Assembly: GCA_037074705.1 (NCBI GenBank)
Contig: CM073596.1
Coordinates: forward strand, 29,052,001 to 29,116,000
From: Zhengitettix transpicula
Lineage: Eukaryota > Arthropoda > Insecta > Orthoptera > Tetrigidae
Reading direction: 5' to 3'
DNA length: 64,000 nt
The notes below the pieces were generated by a model that saw only the letters and a list, made by a program, of their open reading frames with translations, made no database searches and was not told where the DNA came from. The position numbers and the translations under genes were made by a program. Shown one piece after another: positions 38,319-50,062 of this stretch. The first letter of the stretch is position 1. The number at the start of each line of letters is the position of its first letter.

Positions 38319-40729
38319 TTTTAAAACAACATCTGCTTGGAACCCAAAATGTTTTAAAAAGCAATGAATTCTTATAATTCTAATAAAAACAATAATGCTA
38401 TTTTTCAGCAGTGTCTAATACATTGAATATTTAATTGGTATAGTTAATAAATCAATATTTTAAAACCTAAGACAAACAACTCAAGTTCAATTTTTCTGTT
38501 GCTAAAGGCTTTCTAGAACTAAATTTCTTTGCCTGAAAAAGAAATAAAACAGACATAAAATATGATAAAAGGAATTATTTAAAACATAATCTCCATAGTG
38601 CTAACAAATCTGGGTTATATTTTTTCTTTGAAATAACTAAAGATCAATTAACAATTGAATATCATATGACTTCTTCAAAATTTTCACTCACTGTCTAAAA
38701 CAGGACCCTCTTTATATTTACCTTATTTAAACTAATCGTAACTTTGATTTTGATTTTCCTATTTCTGTTATGACCCAGAGAATATTAATAAAATATTTAT
38801 TTAACTTACAGCTAACTGTTCTGTAAATAACTCTACCAAAAATGTTCCTCCTGTATCCGCGTATAGCCTATTTTTATTATTCTTTGAAACAATAACTTTA
38901 AATAATACCTTCGCTTTTGTGGCATACAATAATCTAGTTAATTTCTTAACGTTTAATAATTTTTTTTCTTCCACAACATGCACTCTACTTTGAAATTAAT
39001 TTTTTTTAAGTTTTGAATTACCCTACAATTTAATTATTAAGTTTTTACGTTTTTCAAATTATGGTTCCAGGCAATTATCAAATATGCAAACGACGGACGG
39101 GGACGAAGGAAACAACAACGTGTACTGCGTGACTCTGCTTAAATGTAGATTGCGGAGACGTTAGTTAATATTTGTCACGGAAATTTATGATAATGTTACG
39201 ATGACAAACAAAACCTGAACCTTTGAATAAACATTCTCGGACTGCTGTAGAGAATTCATTTCTTAAAATTAAAGCAACACTGTAACCTTATACGTGCTTC
39301 ACAAGTCGCTAAAATTTTAATTATACATTATCAATTATACATTTAAGTTAATAAATGCATTACAAATAGATTTAACGTCTCATTCATAATGAAACATCAA
39401 TCTTACATTCAGCAAAAAACTTGATTATTAAACACTACAATAAACTTCATCAAAATTTATCGACACAAAATTATACAGGGAACCTCATTATTCTAAAGTA
39501 ATTAATTCAGAAATGTTGTTCACTCAAACACTCCTTCCATCAGAGTATTTCTAAACTCAGAAAATTCTGTATTTGGTATTGAAATGCTTAATACACAAAA
39601 AATATTTGAATATACAGATACTTATATATCCAATTAAAAATTCAGATACGGAAAACGAACGTGGCATGTGGAAAATAATTTTTGTTTCAAGTATTTGAAA
39701 GATAAGTAGGGATGTTGTAAATTGGGCATAGAAGGGTGTTTGTTGTTTATTAAAATAAAAAATATTTTGTAGCACGCTTTTTCCAACGCATTGAATAAGT
39801 AAATTTTTCATTATATTAACAGTTTAAATCACTTCAAAAAATAAGATTGTAACAATAAATTATGCATTTAATAATTATTTACGTAATTATATTTCATGAC
39901 ATCTTAATTTTTTGAATTAGAGGAACATCTTACGTGTTTATTACTATATTCCTGTCAGGTAAAACTTACTTTTGTTCGAATATCAATGTAGAGTACTGGC
40001 ATATTTAATTAAAACTTTTGTGCTTGTGTTCAAGTCACACGACTCTAAATTTCATAGTAAATAAGCCGTTTACGGTTATTTTGAATAAAAGCTCATTGAA
40101 GATATTAAAATAGAGGCCTGACATTAAGACTTATCATTAGTACTTGTACCAAAATTAATAACTACAGCGCATTCTCCATTATAAAATAATTTGTGTTCCA
40201 TATAACATGCAATTGAGTATTACAGGTTTTTATTATTCACTGTTAAAACGTGACTCGTTTATATTCATCAAAAAAAGGATCACTGAAGACATAATTTCGT
40301 CGTTTGGGGTCAAAATTCCGTAATATACTTGTTCTGACGGAAGATATAGAACACACGCGCTCAAATACTTAAGAGTTTACATATAATTTCATGGAAACAA
40401 TTAATAAAATAATAGTTAAAGAATTTAACATAACTTCTTCAGGAATTAGAAATATTTCAATCAATTCTATGTCTGACAAAATCGATCAATAATCAAGTCA
40501 TCGTGTCTTTCACTGCTGGTAATTACGTGTTCTGTAAAAACGAAATGGAGGTTTGCTTTAGGGAAAAAAAACATCTTCAGTGACGTGTTACGTCAGACAC
40601 CACGAGCCGTCTCTGATTACAGTATTTTTCTTGCGCAGACAATGTATAGGTTTTAACAGGTATAGAAATTACATTCCTTTTATGACTTAAAGAGGTCCTA
40701 ATTCTCTCTGAGATTAATAATTGGTACCT

Positions 40730-40990
40730 GCCGACTGCTCTTGATTAATGGGTCCTCTACTAATTAGGATGCGCGTTTATATTACGCGGTTGGGTCGTAA
40801 TGGTAGACCCGGTCTCGAGTGTGAACGAAGCGACTGAAATAGACGATCGGAGACAGGACGGTAATTACGTGGACCCGAAGATTGCATGGGACGCTGACTC
40901 AACGAGTCGTTCTTGAAGGTGCACATGACGTCAGCGAACGTGCGAAATAGGTGTGTTTTGTTCTCCGACACGAGAAGGATGAAGGAAGCC
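40730..40990. promoter_or_regulatory. GC-richer intronic island with AP-1 and CRE consensus sites
   Basis: Within a block that is less AT-rich than its surroundings, a TGACTCA (40895-40901) and a TGACGTCA (40926-40933) lie about 31 bp apart. The first overlaps an inverted GACTC-AAC-GAGTC. These are consensus binding strings for bZIP factors. Enhancer function is an inference, and such strings also occur by chance. Confidence 0.25.
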
Positions 40991-41957
40991 GCGTAGAAGC
41001 ACTTGAGCTACAGACACCAAAACTGGCAATTATTGACTCGTCAAAAATATAAATAAAAATCATCGTCTGAAGAAATAATTGTCCGTGAGATATGGTCTAA
41101 AATTTGTTAAAGTGGTTAGAAAATGAAATATAAATAAAAAGAACGTGATAAGAATAGGAGACTAGAACCTTTAACCATTACGCAACACCGAAACTTTTAA
41201 ATTATTTGTAATATAATGCAAGTGGAAGTGGCGGACTACAATCGGAAGAAATTTGTCATACAATAAATCTACCATTCTGTATTTAAGTCATTAATTTATT
41301 TTTTAAACCATGAGCAGTTACTGTATAAATCAACTTAACCACGTACTAGTCTGTATGGAAAAACCATTGTATGCGTAAGCTTCACTTAACCAGGTAGACG
41401 CTTATTAGTAGATACGACTTGAAATAAATATAATATAAAAAAATATAGCGCACTTCTGAAAGCAACTACAGAGTTTTATCGGACATTAAAACATTTTCTA
41501 CACACTATTTATATAGTTTAAAAATATCTTCACTTCCTTTCATAATTATTAAGTCATTACCGCGACCGCAATTCTTGGCACTTTTAATTAATTTTCTGAT
41601 ATAAAGCGTAGGACGATTTTTTGACGCGATGCAACTGAATATCATTGTTGTTGGGTGAGTCTTTCGGTCTAATATTAATGTTGTTACTTACTATTTCTGG
41701 TATTCATTTTAAATTAACTAGAGATGTCTGTAACGAACTATGTGTTAGTTACCAACGATGTGAGAGAATCGGGAGTCTATAGTTAATTAATATTACTGTT
41801 CGGAAAAAATTTAAACTAAGTTTATGCCGATATCTATTATACTTACAAATACGGTCGATTGTATTCAGAACTTGATTTCTTCCTTTTTCAATATACCTTC
41901 CCGTATTAAAATCATTATACACATTATTTATAATTTTTTAGTTTATTCAATAAGGGC

Positions 41958-42052
41958 TCATCATATTTAAAAATTAATTTTACATCATATTTAAACATTA
42001 ATTTTTCTTCACATTTTAAAATTAATTTTTTATCATATTTTAAAATCAATCT
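41958..42052. repeat. Imperfect AT-rich tandem repeat, about 25-bp unit, four copies
   Basis: Successive units share CATCATATTTAAAAATTAAT or close variants (CATCATATTTAAACATTAAT, CACATTTTAAAATTAAT, ATCATATTTTAAAATCAAT). Confidence 0.8.
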
Positions 42053-42380
42053 GAAAGAAAACACTTGAGTTAAAATCCCTATTGTCTAATTACTGTGATT
42101 ATTTATTATTTTTTTCAACGTCTCCGTTTTAAATTTTGAAATATCTACAGAATTTCCGTCTTAAAATTTGTGTGGACCAAATTAAATTCTCCATCCATCT
42201 TCAAGACGGACAAAAAAATTTAATCACAGTTCGAAAATTAGTGGTAAAGTTATATAATTCAGATTTATTTTTAGGTAGTTCAAATAGTTGACATTTCAGG
42301 TTTTTTTTAAAGTAATGTTTGTGTAATGATTCAGGCCTGAATGAAAATATAGATATGAGATGTATTTTCGAAATTAACCT

Positions 42381-42750
42381 GTGATCAACACATAAGAAAC
42401 CTCAAGTCTAAACTGAACAGTAGATTTCCCATCTAAATTATTAAACAGAAAATCCCCAACATCCCTAGCAACAAAAAAGTTAATTTACACCTGCCATCTG
42501 GCAATATGCTTCTTCCATATGGGGAGTTGAGGCTAAAACAAACCTGAATAAATTCCAAGTAATACGAAATAAATCCCTTAGATGGATTTCTGGGTGTCCT
42601 TGCTACTTTAAAAATAACAGACTTCATAGTGACCTCAACATATCAACAAAGACGTTATAAAAAAATTCTTCGACTCTTTCCAATCCAATCATAGCTGAAA
42701 TTACAACTTGAACTCCTCCAGAGCCCCAACAAAGAAGACGTAAAAGAAAA
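42381..42750 (+). pseudogene. Jockey-like LINE remnant, C-terminal part of RT ORF
   Basis: Translating through stops and frame changes gives DQHIRNLKSKLNSRF, IWGVEAKTNLNKFQVIRNKS, LRWISGCPCYFKNNRLHSDL. This is the typical region after the reverse transcriptase domain in Jockey-type non-LTR elements (WG...K...N...Q..K.LR...PWY..N..LH.DL). Several in-frame stops show it is dead. It lies in sense orientation in intron 3. Confidence 0.7.
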
Positions 42751-45700
42751 CGTCCATTCTACTAATTCTGTTAAAATTTATATCTTACTAAACTTAGACT
42801 TTAATTAAAAGAATTAAATGTAAATTAATAAATGATAAGTTTGGGCAATCTAATGGTTGCAACCAACAGGATATAAACATGTTAATTTCATTAGAATACT
42901 TAATCAATACTATCAGAAGTCACAGGAAAAAAAATATGTTTTTGGCATGTTTTTATCAAAATAAGAATATTAAAATTTTAATTTTGCTGTTTGTCCCAAG
43001 TTGGAAAAAATTATAGAACACGTCTATAGCAAATAACGAACAAACTATATACAAATACCGTGATTCAGTTGAGCCAAATCGACACGAACGTCGGAGTGGC
43101 GTATTAAAGAGATTCGTGCCAAAAAGTGACATTAGAGAGAAGTGAAATCGTGATTACGACTCAGATTAGACTCATTGGGAAGAATGAGTTCCCCGTAATA
43201 ATTGCGGCTATTCCAGTTTACGATCGGCAGTCAGTCAGGTATGACTCCACAACGCCTATATAGCAGCAGAAAACAGCTCAGCCATTTAGGGACGACAGTG
43301 ACGTAAAGTAACCTACGTTTTTTCCAGTTGTTACCCAAGAATAACAGACAACACGGCTCGAGCCGTTGCAAGCGCATTTCGCAACGATACTAAATTATAT
43401 TCCAAAGGACAGACTTCAAAGTACTGGTAAACGATCTCTTACTCCTTGAGGAAAAAAATTCACATGGCATTTGCGATTGTTCAAATATTATTTACTAGCG
43501 TATTTAATTCGTTGTTAAACCTTGGTTATCGATACATATTCCAAATAAATATGGCGGTGGTTATACGACAGTGTTATACAGCATATAGTATGTGCTACTA
43601 ATGACTGGAATACTTTTAGAAGACGGGGAAAAATAAAATATAAATATTGTAACATCTAAATTCTAGCCTGTTCTAACTGTGATATATCGATAAAATCAAG
43701 TGATTTCTAATATTGAGCTTATAAATTATTTTAATATTAATTTATAATATTGGAGATATTTCACGCTTACAACTAAGTGAGTAAACAGTGCTGTCACTTC
43801 TAACAGTCTAGTAAATCTAAACTGAAAATTATCTGAAATTCGAGAAAGATACAATGTAACTACTAATGACCAAATAAAAATTTATTTAATTATATTTATT
43901 GTTAGATACAACAGAAAACGTACGTTCCCGATGATAGGGGAAAACGTTTAGTGATTTTTAATTTTAATTTTAAAAAACCGGTCATGATACATTAATTATA
44001 TTTATATTACATATTTTATTGAGTTATTTGTCTATTAATATATATATATATATGAGGTTTATTAATTTTTTTCGGTTACAACAGTCTTGGAAGCAATACC
44101 ATATTTTTTTTAATTTATTAAAATTTATTTTTTTAGTTTAACCAATTTTTGGAACCTAATCATTGAATAACTTGATGAATGAGTAATAAAAGAGTATTCA
44201 ATCAAATTTATCAGAATATTCAATATCCTTCAAGAAATTTAATATTACAATATTAATCAGTCATTAAAGTCTCATATGCTTTTTAATGATCATCTAAATA
44301 TGTCACAAATTAGGAACCAAACTTAGTTATATATTGTATTAATCACATAGTTAATTAATATACCTTTTATGGATATTTTGTTATATTTATTCGTTAATAT
44401 TTATATTATTTAGTGTTAGGTCTGGTAAGTTGTCTGAACAAAAGTATTGAAACCTGTCGTTGCCTTATGTCCCGTACGTAACTTTAAGTCTTTCTGGTAA
44501 CAATCAAGAGGAGAAACACGGAAGAGATGATCTCATTGAGTTTTTTTTAAATATCTAGCATATTTTATATTTTCACTGTATGCTCCAACAGACTCTTATT
44601 ATGATTGCACTGTCGGTTTCGATTGTAATCATCTTCGCTTTCCTTTTACCCATCGAAAACACATATGAATACCATTTTATTAATAAATTTAATTTATATT
44701 TATATAAGTATCCAAAACTACTTAGCTACATAGTTTTAATACCGTAAAATATATTGAAATGTAAGAATTTTAATACGAAAAGAGAGAATTTAAACAGTAT
44801 AACTAAAGCATAAAAAAATAATCAGTTTACTAACGTGTATATAATAATTAACGTGTTTCATAGAGGTCATATTTTTATTTTACAAAACGTTTTAAATTAT
44901 ATATTTCTAAAATTTTAATAAATTTATAAACCACTCCCTTTAGAAGATAGTTTTGGCTCTTTTTGTATTTTTCTTAATACAAAACTATACCCATAAATTT
45001 TTCATTTTTTTCGTAAAATACTGTGGCATTAAACTGAAATATATTTTGTGATAATTACACGCTGTAATTCAGCAAATTTTGCAACCGATATCCATTATGG
45101 TTCATTTCTTCATAAACTGTGTACTAATGTAATAACTAAATACTGAAATTATTGTTAATGGTCTCGCTGACTGAAATAATTTAATAATTACGTGATTATT
45201 AAATTGTTATAATATCATAGTTACAGCAACGATAAGCTTTGCTGACACCAAGGATGGTCAATGTCGGAGATCACCTAGATGTAAAATCACCCTCACACAG
45301 AAGTTCACGGAGGACATGGAAAACCTTTTTAAGATGAATCAAGGGTCGGACTGTTGCGATATAAGACTTGTTTGAGGGCTTCTGAAGTAGGTAGTTTCTG
45401 TAATGTTTAGGATTCCGCGCTGTATCTTCATGATTTACGACATATTTTGCGTAGCTAAGGACGCGATTTGTAAATGACTGAGTTGGTGACGGCGCGCAAC
45501 AGAGCCAAACAAATCATTCCGGCCAACGCACGCACCTGGAGAGCTTAAATAATGGCAGGTCTGGGTGATTGCGGCTCGTGTGGGCTCCGCAAACTGGTTC
45601 CCGGCCAGATGATCTGCATCGAGCTGCCCAAGTAAGGGACGAGAACAGACCCAGCCCCCAGAGAGACCCTATTGTTCATTTGAGGTCTGTTTCTCTCGCG

Positions 45701-46513
45701 CGCAACTTCTCTTCTTCGCCAAGATGGGAGCCATGGTGAGTCGGGAACGTGCTCCGTAATTGAGCTCTGTGGGATGGTAGAGTCGCCCAATCGATAGGGT
45801 TATTACATATTTCCTTTTCTCTCTCTCTCTAATTGCATAGTTATCATCACGGATACATTCTTCATGGTCCCCGTAAAGTTCTAGAGCTTGTTTTTGTTTA
45901 TTTTGAGTTTCGTTTGACACTAACCAGAGGTGTGGGAGTGTCGTCCAGTTGGGTCAAAAGTGGTTTGCTGCCAAGATCAAGGTGAAGTTTAACTGAAATT
46001 ATTTACTATCCATCGACATCACTCTAATCCGTTCCAAAATGGGAGATTTTAAGTAATTTTAGATCATCTATTACCAAGATAGACGAGTTTTTCCTCTTCT
46101 TCACGCTCACCATGATCTATCTGCCATTGAACAAGGACACTTCCAGTTTTTAAAAGACGTCGTTGCACCGTTGTACACAGGTGATTTGAATGGACAGATC
46201 CTACTTGCTGTTCAAGGACATGTCCAGGAATTGTAGTGGACACGTTTTATGAGATGTTTAGAGCAATAAGATCGTATTACGTAAATGTAAACTGAAGAAG
46301 TTGTTATCCCAGCTGGTAATTAAATATTCAAATTATGATAGTCCGGAAATGTTGTAGCGACAGTTACCCACTCCTCAAAACTAATTAAATCCAGATGAGA
46401 TTAAAATTTTAAGACTGAAGAATATAATCACAAATGTAGTATAAGATTATTTATAATTTTGCAGTACTGCTCAGGAATGTCATTTAATTTTCAATTTTCA
46501 GTGCTTAGGACCT

Positions 46514-46516
<3 letters not shown>

Positions 46517-46545
<29 letters not shown>
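46517..46545. repeat. (AT)n microsatellite
   Basis: Uninterrupted AT run about 160 bp before the exon 4 acceptor. Confidence 0.95.
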
Positions 46546-46547
<2 letters not shown>

Positions 46548-46706
46548 AAATAATTTATGTCTTAGGGTTTATAAATTGATCTATTAGAAAGAAACATGGT
46601 AGAAATTTGATAGTATACCATTTAAAAAGTTATGCTTAAAATTCAATGGTTGATTCGCTTTAATTGAATCGTTATATTTTCGAGTAACGTAGACCGTATG
46701 TTATAG

Positions 46707-47365
46707 AGAGAAGAGGAAACTTCGCCAGCAGAAGACGGTTATCGAGTGCATTACCGACCGTGGGAAAGATTTCGACGCCGACAGACGGACGACAGCGACG
46801 GAGGCGCCCAAGAGGTAGAGCCGCCCCCGGACTACTCGCCTCCGCCGCCCCACGCGTCTCCGTCGCCGTCCCCGTCGCCACCCCCGACGACCACGTCTCC
46901 CAGCCCCGCTCCCATTGCAAACGGCGTGAAGAAGGTCTACCAACGCACCCGCTTCGCCGCCGACATCCCCCCGGCGTCTCGCCAGCAGCCGTCTACGACT
47001 CCAGCGCCGACGCCCCACAAATCGTCCGCCACGTCCATCATCGGCGAATCCTTCCGCAAGCTCGTGGGCAAGTTCCGCACGTCGAGCTCGGAGCGGAAGG
47101 CGGCGAAGCGACGCGGGAGCAAGCGTTCTCCCTCGCCGCCGCGCAGGGCGGAGGAGGCCGCTCCCGTGGCCCCGCCGAGGGGGACTCGTCAGTCGCGTTC
47201 CAGCCACGCCGCAGCCAACATGCAGCGCAGGTTCTACCTGGGCGAGGACCCCTTCGGCGGCAGCATCTACGGTCGCGAGAAGGAGTACGACGGCGTCGTG
47301 CCCGCGAGACGGCGCCATCGCCAGATCAACGGACACCGGAGGCTCGACGACGAAGAACTTTCCAG
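46707..47365 (+). CDS. Internal exon 4 of the same gene, Pro-rich with PPxY motif
   Basis: A 659-bp exon, phase 0 in and phase 2 out, ending TTCCAG|GTGAGT. The acceptor TGTTATAG lacks a strong pyrimidine tract, but an in-frame TAG immediately upstream and the phase rule leave 46707 as the best start. It reads REEETSPAEDGYRVHYRPWE, then EPPPDYSPPPP (a PPxY motif, a possible WW-domain ligand) and an SPSPSPSPPP-type linker. A potentially helical IIGESFRKLVGKFRTSSSER follows, then a basic Ser/Arg tract (KRRGSKRSPSPPRR). It closes with RRFYLGEDPFGGSIYGREKE and YDGVVPARRRHRQ. The last part is the best candidate for a conserved motif. The exon is strongly GC-rich and open in several frames; only this frame joins exon 3. 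The open frame continues into further exons beyond the window. Confidence 0.85.
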
Positions 47366-48600
47366 GTGAGTACTTATTCTAATTATATTTGCAAATTATT
47401 GGAACTTATAAGCGTGTTTACCTTATAAATGATAACTTAATACAGGGAACGGAAACCAACCAAATACTTTGAAATTGACGTGGACACAGCCTCTTCACGT
47501 TTATGGTCATTTTTTCTACATTTCTTATCAACAAAACATTTAGATTTATCACAGCAGTTCCAATAGTTCTCGCTGTTTCCCGTTTCACAACTGCGGTGAA
47601 GGACGACATGAATTTTATAATAAAGCGTCGACTGATGACTACGTCTATTCAAATGAATTTTAAATAAACTACTGATTCAATGAAAAAATTATTTATTTAA
47701 TTTTTCTGCCAATTATTTCTTTTAAAATTTACGACAAAAAAGTTTAGAAACATCGCCTAGTGAACCAAAGTAACTTTAGAAAATAATTTTTAATCTAGGA
47801 ACAGCATCTCCAATTTTTCAATTCATAATCTGTCGAACGTCCTAAACTATATACGCGATATTCTCGTAGGTTGAAGTGACAATTCTAGTATTTATTATTT
47901 CCGTTCGCTATAAATGAGTGATTTGTCGTTTTAATGAAAAATTTTTGTATACGACCTCCGATTTCTTGTATCGGAAAGAGTTAAAACAGTTTGAGTAAGG
48001 CCCAATGTTTTAAGTTTATGCGCAAAATTTTCGACTTGTCAGAGGAAACCTTGAAGGAGTGTTTTCACTGGAACCTATTAAAAATACGGACTTTTAACTT
48101 CTCGGTATGGAAATTCCGTAAACAAAATAAAATTCCCTCGTTTGTACAATTTGTAAAGAACAAACATGTGAACCAATATACGATTAGAAATGTCATTTTC
48201 AGTGGGAAAGGGAAATAATTCTAAATTCTGGTAAAGATTCACCGTATCAGTTTTTCGTTAATGAAATATATTGCCACAAGAGAATTGTCGACGCAATTAT
48301 AAATTAACTCTCTCTTATTATTATCTGGTAGAATCCGGAGTGTGATGAATTCTTTCGTCAAAGTTGTGAAAGTAGATAAACGTTTTTTGTTGAATGACCA
48401 TTTTCATTTCTTTATCATTGCACTTTGCTCGCTAAATCTGTATGATTCATGTATCATAATGTGACACTTAACGCAGTTGTCCGGTATTATTTTGTACTTT
48501 CTGAGGTTATGATAATCGTCTTAGTAAATGGGTGGCACTGTTAGTTATTGAAACGTGCCTATTAACAGGTCTGAAATAGTGTGCCAAATAATCACCTGAC
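47366..48600 (+). other. Start of intron 4, no exon seen
   Basis: AT-rich after the donor at 47366; short open frames only. The intron continues past the window end, because no later exon beginning with the required phase 2 and similar composition could be supported. Confidence 0.5.
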
Positions 48601-49517
48601 AAGGTGCAGTGGAAGGTAAATAACACAAAAGGAAATCGGAAGGTTAAGGATAATGTGGGTCGTAGTTAGTGTGTAGATGTGAATGTTTGCAAAGGTGAGG
48701 TAGGACAATATCAAAGTGGTTGCAAGTTCCGTAATAAAATGTAATAAATCGTGTTATTACTATTTTACGCAGCAGAAACATCGTCAGGGTCTCTCGGAGC
48801 ATAAACTAAGTGCACTAAGTGAACTAGTAACAGAACGTCGCGGACGATTACAATGAGGTAGTCGCCGAATAATTGACGTCAGAGCTCACGTTCCCATTGT
48901 TCTAGTTGCTAGGTTCTCGAACGTTCCTGTTGTCAACAACTGTTGCCGAATTTTAGTCGTAATTATAAATTTTCGTTCCACTGCCGTGATTGGTCTTTCG
49001 AGATCCCATGAGCGGATAAGATTGGGCGAGCCAATATGAAAGTTGGATTTCATTCTTGGCTGCCTCACGATGGAACGTGATGTTGCGTAACTGTGATTAG
49101 CAGCACCTGCACACACGCGTCGGATGCTGTCTGGAGATGGAGGTGATTAGAAAGCTGCGACTGTGTCCACTGAGAACCCTACAGGGGCCTACCTCAAGTC
49201 TCGTGGGCGCAGCGCCGCTGCCCTTGGCAAACGTCACAAACAACCAATGCCAACACCCAGATGTTTTCGGGTAATTTAAAGCGAGACTAGTGTCTTTAAA
49301 CATTACATTTTATGCTCCGAGAGACCCTGACGATGTTTCTACTGCGCAAAATAGTAATAACACGATTTCTTACAATTTTTTTATAGAATTTGCAACCAAT
49401 TTGATATTGTCCTACCTCACCTTTGCAAACATTCACATCTACACACGAATTACGACCCACATTTTTCTTAACCTTCCTATTCCCCTTTTCGTTATTTACC
49501 TTCCACTGTACCTTGAC
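48601..49517. mobile_element. Inverted-repeat (foldback) element, about 210-bp arms
   Basis: The left arm AAGGTGCAGTGGAAGGTAAA...GTCAGGGTCTCTCGGAGCAT (48601-48811) is mirrored in reverse complement by 49309-49517 (ATGCTCCGAGAGACCCTGAC...TTTACCTTCCACTGTACCTT). Long identical stretches such as GTGTAGATGTGAATGTTTGC and AAAGGTGAGGTAGGACAATA (each read from the left arm) are shared. The 500-bp middle contains a GC-richer section without a recognised transposase. A non-autonomous DNA transposon or two inverted copies of a short repeat would both fit. Confidence 0.8.
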
Positions 49518-49697
49518 ATTTATTTATTGTGGCTGTTGATAATTTTCAACCTCCCTTTACAAATACTTTTATTCATAGATCCCTTCCCTTCGTTAATTCG
49601 TGATATTATGTTACGAGCTGATTTTCTTCTGCGCTTTTTTCTCTCTTATTAAACGCAAGCATGCACAATTTTAAATGGCATTTCCGCTTATTTTCTT

Positions 49698-50062
49698 TTA
49701 ACAAGGAAGCCTGCAAGGGCTGTTCTCTCGCAGGAGAGCACTGGAGGAGGCTACCTTTGGGGATGTCTTTTCATCTCTCTGATTTTTTTGAACTAAGGTT
49801 CTAACAAGCAGAGGCACCTCGGCCTGTTTTGAGAGGTGTATGTTCCAGGGTCGTTGACCTTGGCCATACGGTAAGAGTCGTCTGGTATTCCTATTGGAAT
49901 AGTCGGCAAGCTGCCTCTTTAGGTGAATTTCCCGGGTATGATCCTTAAACCACAGCCCAGGAGTCCTAGTTAACCCTTGGCTACCTTGTTCCACCTTTCT
50001 GCATCCCCCTTTCCTGTGCTATAAGAGGGAAGTTTCCACTATGTGGATTACCCTGTCTACTC
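49698..50062 (-). repeat. Family C dispersed repeat
   Basis: Reverse complement matches the copy at 17241-17690: GGTAGCCAAGGGTTAACTAG, ATTCCAATAGGAATACCAG, TACCGTATGGCCAAGG and ACATACACCTCTCAAAACAG. The central section between the CCTAAA and the GCCGACTATTCC segments is shorter here. The end towards 49700 extends with a TTCTCTCGCAGGAGAGCACT segment. Confidence 0.75.

Larger units (their letters stand above)
36211..46706 (+). other. Intron 3 (10.5 kb), AT-rich
   Basis: Between the exon 3 donor and the exon 4 acceptor I see no other exon that fits the phase 0-0 junction. The intron holds a LINE remnant (42381-42750), a tandem pair (38141-38318), a short AT-rich tandem array (41958-42052), a GC-richer island with CRE and AP-1 consensus strings (40730-40990), and a second GC-richer patch near 45480-45780. 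The remainder is AT-rich with no recognised content. Confidence 0.7.

Noticed and set aside
46701..47428. Other long open frames across exon 4 (a 222-codon plus frame and a 211-codon minus frame)
   Set aside because: They are by-products of high GC content. Only the frame starting at 46707 joins exon 3 in phase and meets the donor at 47366.
49290..49652. 120-codon plus-strand frame with many hydrophobic residues
   Set aside because: It starts in the right arm of the foldback element and its hydrophobicity comes from T-rich DNA; no membrane-protein family recognised.
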